A stretch of DNA of 64,000 nt, from positions 496,001 through 560,000 of the forward strand of contig CAVRJK010000002.1 in the NCBI GenBank assembly GCA_963721645.1, written 5' to 3'. The notes under the pieces were generated by a model. That model did not search any database, was not told the DNA's origin, and saw nothing but the letters and a program-made list of their open reading frames with translations. Position numbers and translations under genes: made by a program. The stretch is from JALZKA01 sp963721645. GTDB lineage: Bacteria; Actinomycetota; Thermoleophilia; Solirubrobacterales; 70-9. Shown one piece after another: positions 9,901 through 16,432 of this stretch. Positions within the stretch are counted from its first letter, which is position 1. The number at the start of each line of letters is the position of its first letter.

Positions 9901-11059
9901 CTACACAGGCGCGGCGGCCGGCGACCCGGGGGTCGTGCCGGATTCGGAGACCGTCACGAGCGGCGGCACGACCTATCGCCGTGGGTTCCACTATTCGATC
10001 GACTACACCACCGGCATCATTCGCAGGCTTCCCAACGGTCTGCCACCGATGTCGAGCACGGTCAAGGTGAGCTTCCTCGTCCCGCCGATTTCGACACCCA
10101 GTCCAGCGCCGAAGGTCGTAAGGGTGCTGAGCTCCGCCCGACCAGCCGCGCCAAAGCCCCTGTACGCCGTGCCGACCTTCAAGTGGGAGCGCGTCGAGGG
10201 GTTGTCCGAGAAGCGCTCAAAGCGCGGGGGCGGAGGCCTTCGCGTCTACCTCGACCGACCCTGGTGGTCTTCCGGGGCGAATGAGCAGCTCGCGGTCGTC
10301 GCCTTCGACGTCAGCGCAGGCGCCCCGAAGGACGTTGCGCCGGCACTCGAGCCCTATCTGACCCAGCGCGGTCAGGACCCGTTGTGGGGGGGAGCCAGGA
10401 CGGGGCAGTTCCCGCGACCGAAGGACTTCACAAATGCGGAGTCCACTCGCGGTTTTCTCACCATCCCGGAGCTCCCGGGTGCGCGAGTCGGAATCGCGGC
10501 CTTCGACGTCCATCCCCTCGAGGTCGAGGAGGGACGGGGTCCCGATTCGTCCGCTCCGCGCTGGTACTGCGACATCGACCTCGCAGCCGGCTCCGCTTAC
10601 ACCCCATTCGTGAGGCTTGCGCTTGCTCGGTACCAGCCGTATTCGATCTCAGGTGTCGAGCTGTCCCAGGTCGTGCTCCTCGACTTCATGCAACTGATGT
10701 CGGATCGCGTAGCGACGGTCACTCGCAGTGGCGGGCAGCTGAGCCTTTCGGTATCCGGTCGCAGTTACCGGTCGGGCTCCGGCAGCGTCCCGGCAAACGC
10801 GTACATGGAGGCCGTTGTCGAAAAGCGGCGATCGGGGATGGAGGCAGGCGACGACGCCGTCGGATGGGAGCCGGTCGGCGACCCTCTCGAGCTCAGCTCC
10901 AGTACCGGGATCACCGGAGTCACCACCTGGACGCGCACGCTCACAGCTCCGGGAAGCGGACGCCACCGGATCGCGATCCGCGAGTACGAGCAGTTCATGC
11001 CGTCATCCGGGACCGAGCTCGACCGGCGACTCGTCTACGCCGACGCAATCCCGCTCTAG
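6962..11059 (+). CDS. Giant protein of unknown function (1365 aa), partner of the Tat-signal protein
   Basis: A 1365-aa protein with its ATG at 6962, preceded by GGGAGAAAC. It has no signal peptide and no clear membrane segment. It is beta-rich, with FN3-like stretches (RAYRVRARAVDLAGNRISF) and a conserved-looking block GGLRVYLDRPWWSSG followed by LAVVAFDV. The C-terminus (RHRIAIREYEQF, RLVYADAIPL) looks like a strand-rich cap. No catalytic motif is evident. It lies in one operon with the 1080-aa Tat-signal protein. Either it stays inside the cell or it is carried out bound to that protein, since Tat exports folded complexes. Both ideas are inference. I can assign no function; the long Pro/Arg-rich matrix suggests a structural role rather than an enzyme. 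Confidence 0.75.
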   Translation: MAIEQRINYTVLPTGTGDSGPSFSVLVSPRLKKTNQAGRPMSGKLGNFAGWVDWPATVRGLNWTLNVNGKKVTPRIISGAPSSQHWAALFNANTDVQPFVYKELEAIFSYPTDHVLEYMSNKYADLAQVVDPPEAAQLLASYAEINVLSEKSDTLAVGKQIDSLLTKLGKKSAIPRSSKAKPTQDFTQAALFHAPTLNPATAAANRAARGGDPKLKLQLGDFFRVSRPAAPEPPDFDFHQAVALLGSHPQLLRLLGLVIDFEFTSPFGGQTLDTSAYMTVTSTVPQGKIRGPQVETSVTLTPERLVATSVASVSEVRDGMLNLATSLPDGTPEYSLVDVDVDGAALKTVNFVNELARAAQEENDTGESSSAEQLPPSFRSAGLSIVRKNRADTLANSLRRQAVLNRTFATGEASDGDSVTLFAEDLTKGYAFDIFDVDSSTWYPLCARQGEARFGPDPSAPTLTPVPLAPEDGWVGTAITQGLTVGDTTAKVSESIGRWSNGWSMVTKRPGKTIDPSEQPADYQPQLTNVPLSVTYETVPNTLPLQRFGRAYRVRARAVDLAGNRISFEEAEGFGTDYSLGTPGYKRADPISPPTVLNRAPVTEGESAHRIVIRSKDKDTAVGTPVPSERHLFPPSLDQFRAECHGVWDSGDAKLNPVASYQQIRARESVTYAGPDAFGNPHAGTQPDPKNHGAPYNSLAEPVYRVEDNQLAPMPNLPDPISSGASFKGLPGVPASQLRTESFYRNGAEWPTVSPIRLHVFESESFVAPQLVGRELRVGLPKGETFDVKMSSYLSDEDIEVFKPWEFLQTAGRATTALKAQIALGEHWAFTPPRQLKLVHAVRKPLKPTLFTGALTLSREKDQTFVTLTDTMSTDRKSSEKVDVTGSWTEISDYVDSRTGTWEPERSVPASGHAFEAKIDFNRAKNGELPISSRHALRHTRHIPEMSYDTEATTRYREYFAERQTVTFTQYSQTAVLTSDYTGAAAGDPGVVPDSETVTSGGTTYRRGFHYSIDYTTGIIRRLPNGLPPMSSTVKVSFLVPPISTPSPAPKVVRVLSSARPAAPKPLYAVPTFKWERVEGLSEKRSKRGGGGLRVYLDRPWWSSGANEQLAVVAFDVSAGAPKDVAPALEPYLTQRGQDPLWGGARTGQFPRPKDFTNAESTRGFLTIPELPGARVGIAAFDVHPLEVEEGRGPDSSAPRWYCDIDLAAGSAYTPFVRLALARYQPYSISGVELSQVVLLDFMQLMSDRVATVTRSGGQLSLSVSGRSYRSGSGSVPANAYMEAVVEKRRSGMEAGDDAVGWEPVGDPLELSSSTGITGVTTWTRTLTAPGSGRHRIAIREYEQFMPSSGTELDRRLVYADAIPL

Positions 11060-11128
11060 CGCCCGAGGACCGTGCCGTCTTGTCTATGCCCTACGCGACG
11101 TAACTCGATATAGGAGGTTGAACTCATC

Positions 11129-11647
11129 GTGATGCCCCGCTCACGCCGACTCAAGCTGGTCACGATCGGTCTCGCCAGCACCGTCGCGGCGCTTACGCTT
11201 TTGCCTAGTAGCGGCCTGGCCGGGGCAGACAGGAAGCCCGGCATCTTCGCTCAGATCTCCGACGACGATGGCAAAGTGAAGGGCGACGTGACCCAGAAGG
11301 GTCGCGAGGGGTTCTTCACCGTGAAGAAGTATTCGATTGAGTTCTCGAGCGGTTCATGCACACCACTGGTTATGACTACCGAGTTCAACTCAAACTGGGG
11401 GCGGCTTTCCGCTGACCGGGGCGAGATACTCCCAGTGGTAAAGCTAAACGTCTACAAGCGGTCGTCCACCAATGCAACCGGAGGTGGCTCTGGCGTCGAG
11501 AAGCTGGAGCTGACGTATGACCTGCAGAATGCCCAGCTCAACAGAGTCAGTCACTCTGACGGTGATGAGTTGACTCTGACCATTTCATACGACTCGGTTG
11601 ACCTGGTTCAACGCAACCGGACGGACTCGATCACCTGCGTGAGCTGA
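11129..11647 (+). CDS. Small exported Hcp-like protein
   Basis: A 172-aa protein. A strong AGGAGG at 11112-11117 sits 11 nt before GTG 11129; an in-frame ATG follows at 11132. Residues ~7-32 form a Sec-type signal (KLVTIGLASTVAALTLLP, cut near SGLAGA). The mature part resembles the Hcp tube fold: GIFAQISDDDGKVKGDV at the start, then FFTVKKYSIEF, PVVKLNVYKR, GSGVEKLELTYDLQNAQL and LTLTISYDSVDLV. Hcp proteins of type VI secretion have the same order of strands and a GxSGG-like loop between them. A type VI apparatus is neither visible here nor expected in a cell with one membrane, so an extracellular ring- or tube-former is the more likely role. It is co-directional with the giant genes and 69 bp behind them. 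Confidence 0.65.
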   Translation: MMPRSRRLKLVTIGLASTVAALTLLPSSGLAGADRKPGIFAQISDDDGKVKGDVTQKGREGFFTVKKYSIEFSSGSCTPLVMTTEFNSNWGRLSADRGEILPVVKLNVYKRSSTNATGGGSGVEKLELTYDLQNAQLNRVSHSDGDELTLTISYDSVDLVQRNRTDSITCVS

Positions 11648-11695
11648 GATAACGCGACCGGCGAGGAACACGAGCTAGCGAAGATCGGGCACCCG

Positions 11696-11938
11696 CTAGA
11701 GCGTGGTGCCGTCGTAGAGCTTCGTGACGGTGACGGCACCGTCTGGAGCGGCGTCAAGGCAGAGTCCGCAAAGGACGCACTCGTCCTTGTTTTCGTGAAC
11801 CACCGTCACGCCGCTTTCTGACGCGGAGAAGATGTCAACGGGGCAGGCGTCGTCGAGCTTTCGTGCGAGCTCGGGGTCTGACGCGTGCTCAGCCGAGACC
11901 TCGACGTCGATAAAGACTCCATGCAGGTCGTCAGCCAT
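11696..11938 (-). CDS. Minimal single-cluster ferredoxin-like protein
   Basis: An 80-aa protein with the layout of a bacterial ferredoxin reduced to one [4Fe-4S] site: ACPVDIFS supplies one Cys and CVLCGLC supplies three. The usual fourth Cys after the second motif is Ala (LDAAPDGAV), and the first CxxCxxC motif is missing, so just four cysteines remain. FixX-type ferredoxins show a similar reduction. The likely role is single-electron transfer to an oxidoreductase that is not in this window. The ATG lies inside the end of the sucD-like gene (8-nt overlap), so it is the third gene of that operon. Confidence 0.75.
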   Translation of the reverse strand: MADDLHGVFIDVEVSAEHASDPELARKLDDACPVDIFSASESGVTVVHENKDECVLCGLCLDAAPDGAVTVTKLYDGTTL

Positions 11939-12845
11939 TGGCGATCGCCTCCTTGACGCGGTCCGGGATCTCGTCGATGCGTTCGACGACCGGTATGCCT
12001 GAAGCTTCGAGACGGGCGATCTTTTCTGTCGCCGAGTCCTCTGCGCCCTCGACGATGGTGCCGGCGTGGCCGAAGCTCATGCCCTGCATCTCCTCGTCGT
12101 CCATGAACTTGCCCGCCATGAAGGCGATGATCGGGAGCTTGGATCCGTTCTCTTCACGCCAGTCGACCAGCTCGGCCTCCATGCGGCCACCGGGCTCCGT
12201 GTAGATGACGATCGCCTCGGTCTCTGGGTCCTCTTCGAAGTAGGGCATGAGCTCGGCGTAGGTGGAGCCGATGATCGCGTCGCCGCCGATCGACACTGCG
12301 GTCGAGACTCCGAGGCCGGCCGCACTGAGCGATGAGGAGATCTCGGTTGTCATACCGCCCGAGCGGGACATGACGCCGACGGCGCCCCGCTCGTAAGCCT
12401 TGGCGGCGTCTTTGGCCGGGCCTCCGATCCCGCCCATCTTGCAGACGCCGGGAACGATCAGGCCGAGGCAATTGGGGCCGATGATGCGGGCGCCTCGCTC
12501 GTTCGCGAGTTCGACCATCTGAGCCACGTCGCGGCGCGGGATGCGCTCGGTGACGACGACGATCAGCTTCACGTCGTTCTCGATGGCCTCGACCACCGCA
12601 TCCTTGGTGAAAGCGGGGGGAACAGTGACTACGGCGCCGTCGATCGGGCTGCCGTGATGCTCGACCGCCTGCTCGACCGTGTCCCAGACGGGAACGCCGT
12701 GAACCTCGCGGCCCTTGCGCCCCGGGGTGACTCCGCCGACGACCTTGGAGCCGTAGTCCAGGCACTCGCGGGTCAGGTTCACGGCCTCGCGACCGGTGAT
12801 GCCCTGCACGATGAAGGTGAAGTCTTCGTTCAGGAGGATGCTCAC
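11931..12845 (-). CDS. sucD: Succinyl-CoA synthetase alpha-like subunit (divergent)
   Basis: About 304 aa with a GTG start at 12845, overlapping the sucC-like stop (GTGA). An open frame runs 48 bp further upstream, but homology begins at SILLNEDFTFIVQGITG. It has the Rossmann CoA-binding part (VVGGVTPGRKG), VMSRSGG and the active-site His in FGHAGTIVEG, which carries phosphate during catalysis. Compared with ordinary SucD, GPNCPG is GPNCLG and the GEIGG loop is TEPGG. It would join succinate, or another dicarboxylic acid, to CoA with ATP or GTP together with its beta partner. The natural substrate is not certain; malate- and citrate-CoA ligases belong to the same family. Confidence 0.8.
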   Translation of the reverse strand: MSILLNEDFTFIVQGITGREAVNLTRECLDYGSKVVGGVTPGRKGREVHGVPVWDTVEQAVEHHGSPIDGAVVTVPPAFTKDAVVEAIENDVKLIVVVTERIPRRDVAQMVELANERGARIIGPNCLGLIVPGVCKMGGIGGPAKDAAKAYERGAVGVMSRSGGMTTEISSSLSAAGLGVSTAVSIGGDAIIGSTYAELMPYFEEDPETEAIVIYTEPGGRMEAELVDWREENGSKLPIIAFMAGKFMDDEEMQGMSFGHAGTIVEGAEDSATEKIARLEASGIPVVERIDEIPDRVKEAIANG

Positions 12846-14056
12846 GACGCGCCTCCCTGGATCTTCGCGACGGCCTCTCCGGCTGCTTCCCACATGGACG
12901 TGTTGCGGTCGCGGAACTCGATCCCGTACTTGGAGAGGATCTTCGCGCCCTCCTCTTCCCAGGCGCCGGGGATGCGAAAGACGGCGATGGTCTCGGCCGG
13001 ATCCCTGCCCAGCTCGAGGCAGGCCTTGATGACCCCACGGGCGACGATGTCGACGCGGGTGTTGGAGACGATCGACATCATCACCGCGATCTTCTCGACG
13101 CCCTCCTTTTGCAGAACCTCCTTGGCCAAGCCCTTCGCCTTCTTGACGGACGGGTTGCCGCCGATCTCTGCGTAGTTGGCGGGCTTTCCGCCCTGTGAGC
13201 GAACCGCGTCGGTGAGCGTGAGTGAGCCGCCGCCGGCGCCGATCACAAGGCCCAGGTTGCCCTCGAAGCCGTGGTCCTTCCCCTGAATGACGCCGCGATG
13301 GTCGGCGGCGTCGATGGCCTTCACGTTCCGCTCGAAGTCGGACGGCTCGTACATCTCGCGCGGCTCGGACAGGTCGACTCCGATCTCCTCCAGCATCTTC
13401 TTGTGGCGCCCGACCGCCTCGTCCTCCATCTCCATGTGGGCGTCGAGGGCGACGAAGGAGCCGTCCTGGAGGCGAGCCACGGGGTTGATCTCGGCGAGCG
13501 TCATGTCGTAGTCGTGCTGGAGTTGGGCGAGACGGGCGAGGATCATCGTCGCGCGCGTGAGTTCCTTACCGGTCATGCCGCAGCGGGCGACCGTCTCCTT
13601 GGCCTGGAAATCAAAGATGGGATGGAGGTTCGAGAGGTGGCCGCGACCCACGTGGTCCGGGTGGTCCTCGGCGACCTGCTCGATGTCGATGCCACCCATG
13701 TCACTGAACAGCATCATCGGGCGCTTAGCGCGTCCATCCCACAGGCAGGCCGCGTAGTACTCCTGCGCGACGTCCGCCTTGGGATCGACCAGGACGCCGA
13801 CCGGCATGTGGCCGCCGATCTCGAGCTCAAGGATCGCCGCGGCGTGCTCGGCGGCCTCGTCAGGCGTGGTGGCGAACTTGACGCCGCCCGCCTTCATCCG
13901 CCCGCCGGTGAGCACCTGAGACTTGATCACGGTCTCGCCGCCGATCCGCTCGGCCGCCGTGCGGGCTTCGTCGGCGGTCGTGCAGAAGCCGTAGTCGGTG
14001 ACCGGGATTCCGGCCCGCTCGACGATGCGGCGTGATTCGTACTCGTAAAAGCGCAT
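12842..14056 (-). CDS. sucC: Succinyl-CoA synthetase beta-like subunit (divergent)
   Basis: About 404 aa. I chose the ATG at 14056 (MRFYEYESRRIVERAG) because the N-terminal ATP-grasp domain starts there; an upstream start would add 13 unlike residues. ATP-grasp features are visible: VIKSQVLTGGRMKAGGV near residue 45 and the metal-binding AEINPVARL. The C-terminal CoA-ligase domain has NLGLVIGAGGGSLTLTD and YAEIGGNPS, where the usual form is NGAGLAM and DVGGGA. It pairs with the alpha subunit to form the nucleotide-binding half of the ligase. The operon is beta, alpha, ferredoxin. Both subunits diverge in step, which suggests a distinct subfamily and possibly a different acid substrate. Confidence 0.8.
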   Translation of the reverse strand: MRFYEYESRRIVERAGIPVTDYGFCTTADEARTAAERIGGETVIKSQVLTGGRMKAGGVKFATTPDEAAEHAAAILELEIGGHMPVGVLVDPKADVAQEYYAACLWDGRAKRPMMLFSDMGGIDIEQVAEDHPDHVGRGHLSNLHPIFDFQAKETVARCGMTGKELTRATMILARLAQLQHDYDMTLAEINPVARLQDGSFVALDAHMEMEDEAVGRHKKMLEEIGVDLSEPREMYEPSDFERNVKAIDAADHRGVIQGKDHGFEGNLGLVIGAGGGSLTLTDAVRSQGGKPANYAEIGGNPSVKKAKGLAKEVLQKEGVEKIAVMMSIVSNTRVDIVARGVIKACLELGRDPAETIAVFRIPGAWEEEGAKILSKYGIEFRDRNTSMWEAAGEAVAKIQGGAS

Positions 14057-14240
14057 TGCGGCGCGTGAATCTATCGGGAATGAAGAACGGCGCACCCAGG
14101 CACCAGCTCTCCAGCCGAGGGCGAGGACCCCGATAGGCCGTCGTCGATGACACCTATTTTTACGCTGCTGGCCTTGGAGTGAATGTCTACCTGCTGACCC
14201 AGCAGAAGGGGCGGTGGCGCGTCGGCTCCGTCTCGCGCTC

Positions 14241-14246
14241 TAGGGT
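14241..14246 (+). promoter_or_regulatory. -10 box (TAGGGT) of a leaderless promoter
   Basis: TAGGGT ends 8 nt before the GTG at 14255, so transcription should begin at or next to the start codon. Confidence 0.4.
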
Positions 14247-14254
14247 GCCTTCTC

Positions 14255-15136
14255 GTGGAGGACTCCTCAGTACTGACTGCCGTCGCGCTCCCGGTCGCGC
14301 TCGCCGTGATCATGGTGAGCCTCGGGCTCGAGCTCACCCGTGCCGACTTCCGGAGGATCTTCGTGTATCCGCGGGGCGTTGCGATCGGCCTTTTCAACCT
14401 CGCGCTGGTCGCTCCGTTCCTGGCGTTCGCTATTGCGGAGATCTTCGACCTGGCACCGACACTCGCGATCGGGCTCGTGCTCCTCGGTGCGTCGCCAGGA
14501 GGGACGCTCGCGAACCTTTTGACCCACCTCGCAAGGGGCGACACGGCCCTTTCAGTCACGATGACGGCGATCTCGAGCGTCGGCGCCCTGCTGACTGTCC
14601 CCATCTACCTCGGTCTTGCCGCGCAGCACTTTTCGGGCTCCGACATCGGCGACATCTCGATGCTCGGAGTGGTGGTTCGGGTCTTCTTCATCACGATCAT
14701 TCCGCTGGGCATCGGCATGTATCTGCGCGAGCGCTACCCCGAGGCGACCGCCGAGAGAAAGGACATGCTGAAGAAGGTTGCGTTCGTAGCGTTCCTGGTC
14801 GTGGTGATCGGAGCGGTTGCCAGCGAGTTTGAGGTTCTCACCGACAACTTTGCCGACGTCGCCCTGGCGACGCTCGCCCTCAACGTCGCTGCGATGTCGC
14901 TGAGCTTTGCGGTCGCAAAGCTCGCGAGGCTCTCTGATACCCAGGCGACCGCGATCTCGATGGAGCTCGGGATCCACAACTCGACACTCGCGATCGCAGT
15001 GGCCGGCACTATCAACATCGACCTGGCGATCCCGGCCGCCGTGTACTCGGGCTTCATGTTCATCACGGCAGGGCTCTTCGCTCGCTTCATGGCCGGGCGA
15101 AATCCCCAGGAGCCGACCCAGCCGACGCCAGCCTGA
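14255..15136 (+). CDS. BASS-family (bile acid:sodium symporter type) transporter
   Basis: A 293-aa integral membrane protein with about 9-10 hydrophobic helices. It carries the family signature LGASPGGTLANLLTHLARGD near residue 75-95 and a second conserved stretch, SMELGIHNSTLAIAVA, in the second repeat; both resemble the crossover motifs of bacterial ASBT homologues. Members carry organic anions (bile acids, pyruvate, pantoate and others) with sodium. The substrate here is unknown; the nearby acid:CoA ligase hints at an organic acid, but that is weak inference. It has its own predicted promoter and no co-directional neighbour close enough for an operon. Confidence 0.85.
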   Translation: MEDSSVLTAVALPVALAVIMVSLGLELTRADFRRIFVYPRGVAIGLFNLALVAPFLAFAIAEIFDLAPTLAIGLVLLGASPGGTLANLLTHLARGDTALSVTMTAISSVGALLTVPIYLGLAAQHFSGSDIGDISMLGVVVRVFFITIIPLGIGMYLRERYPEATAERKDMLKKVAFVAFLVVVIGAVASEFEVLTDNFADVALATLALNVAAMSLSFAVAKLARLSDTQATAISMELGIHNSTLAIAVAGTINIDLAIPAAVYSGFMFITAGLFARFMAGRNPQEPTQPTPA

Positions 15137-15262
15137 CGGGAAGGGGCTTGGCGCCGGGCGTCCTTTCTTCGACTCCTCTTACGTCGTGTTTCGAGCGGGC
15201 TTACGGCGGCGCGGTTCGATGCCTTTCGACAAGGCAAACGATGCGCAAACGCGCAGAACAGG

Positions 15263-15733
15263 ATGGACAAGATGTCGAAGAACTCAAAATCGTGGCTCTC
15301 CTCGAGACCCAGGGGAATCGCGGCCCTGACCGCGGGACTCGCGATAACCGTGATAGCCGGTCTCGCAGTCTCGCTGGCTGCGGCCCAGGACGGTAACGGC
15401 AGTCGCGAGAGCGAACCCACCAGTAAAGACGGCACGCCCCCTGAGCCGCCCGCAGAGGTTCAGGAGGCAATGGAGGAGTTCCGGGCCTGTATGACCGAGG
15501 AGGGCTTCGAACCGCCCGAGCCGGGCGAGCGACCCGAGGGCAGCGAGGATGGACCGCCCGAGGGTCTCTCCGACGCGCTGGAGGAGTGCGGCGATGTCCT
15601 GCCGGAGGATGGTCCTCCCGGGGTAGGACCGGGTCACGGTCCCGGCGGGCCTGGATGCCACGGGATGCCACCTGGCGCAGACAAGGACTCGGGCAAGGGC
15701 GGCGAGGAGTCACGCTCTGGCGACGACGAGTAG
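15263..15733 (+). CDS. Small exported acidic Cys protein upstream of a two-component system
   Basis: A 156-aa protein. Residues ~17-40 are a signal or anchor helix (GIAALTAGLAITVIAGLAVSLAAA). The mature part is Pro/Glu/Gly-rich with three cysteines, in FRACMTEEGFEPPEP, ALEECGDVLPEDG and a Gly/His-rich tail (PGGPGCHGMPP). The CMxExG...LxxC pattern recurs in small secreted actinobacterial proteins encoded beside MprAB-like kinases. It ends 21 nt before the response regulator and is probably in the same transcript. A metal-binding or redox-sensing role that feeds the kinase is a guess from position and from the Cys and His residues. Confidence 0.65.
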   Translation: MDKMSKNSKSWLSSRPRGIAALTAGLAITVIAGLAVSLAAAQDGNGSRESEPTSKDGTPPEPPAEVQEAMEEFRACMTEEGFEPPEPGERPEGSEDGPPEGLSDALEECGDVLPEDGPPGVGPGHGPGGPGCHGMPPGADKDSGKGGEESRSGDDE

Positions 15734-15754
15734 AGCAAGCGCGATGATGAGCCG

Positions 15755-16432
15755 ATGAGTTCCATTCTCATCGTGGATGACGAGCCCGGCGTGCGCGAAT
15801 CTCTTACGCGCGCGCTCGGGCTCGAGCGCTATGACGTCTCGGAGGCAGTGGACGGAAGCTCGGCTCTCGAGCGAATGGCCGAGCGGGCGTTCGACGCGAT
15901 CGTCCTCGACGTTTCGATGCCTGAGCCCGACGGCCTCGAGGTCTGTCGCCGGTTACGTGGGCTCGGGGACCGCACGCCCGTTCTGATGCTCACCGCACGC
16001 GACGCGATCGACGACCGCGTCGCCGGCCTCGACGCCGGTGCCGATGACTACCTCGTCAAGCCCTTTGCGCTGAAGGAACTGCTGGCTCGCCTTCGAGCCC
16101 TGCTTCGGCGCTCGGAAGGTGGGGAGGATTCGATGCTGCGGTTCGCCGATCTGGAGCTGGACGTGAACGCTCGCGAGGCGGTGCGAGCCGGTAGGCCGAT
16201 TGAGCTGACGCGGACCGAGTTCTCGCTGCTCGAGTTGCTGATGCGCAATCCGCGCCAGGTGCTGTCGCGAACGCAGATCTACGAAGCCGTCTGGGGTTAT
16301 GACTTCGGGGCGGGGTCCAACTCGCTTGGCGTCTATGTCGGGTACCTGCGCCGAAAGACGGAGTCCGAACGCGCCGAGCGCTTGATCCACACCGCGCATG
16401 GAGTCGGCTACGTCCTTCGGGAGCCCAGGTGA
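15755..16432 (+). CDS. OmpR/PhoB-family response regulator (MprA-like)
   Basis: A 225-aa protein with a receiver domain at residues 1-120 and a winged-helix DNA-binding domain at ~130-222. The receiver shows the acidic pocket (VDDE), the phosphorylated Asp52 in VLDVSMPEPDG, the Thr/Ala switch (MLTARD) and Lys in DYLVKPF. The effector shows LTRTEFSLLELLMRNP and VYVGYLRRK. It is phosphorylated by the kinase encoded next, whose GTG overlaps its stop by 4 nt. The likely targets are its own operon and the repeat protein gene that follows the kinase. Confidence 0.93.
   Translation: MSSILIVDDEPGVRESLTRALGLERYDVSEAVDGSSALERMAERAFDAIVLDVSMPEPDGLEVCRRLRGLGDRTPVLMLTARDAIDDRVAGLDAGADDYLVKPFALKELLARLRALLRRSEGGEDSMLRFADLELDVNAREAVRAGRPIELTRTEFSLLELLMRNPRQVLSRTQIYEAVWGYDFGAGSNSLGVYVGYLRRKTESERAERLIHTAHGVGYVLREPR

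Noticed and set aside
11129..11647. A type VI secretion locus
   Set aside because: Only an Hcp-like fold with a signal peptide is present; no sheath, baseplate, VgrG or ClpV genes are near and the cell envelope is probably single-membrane.
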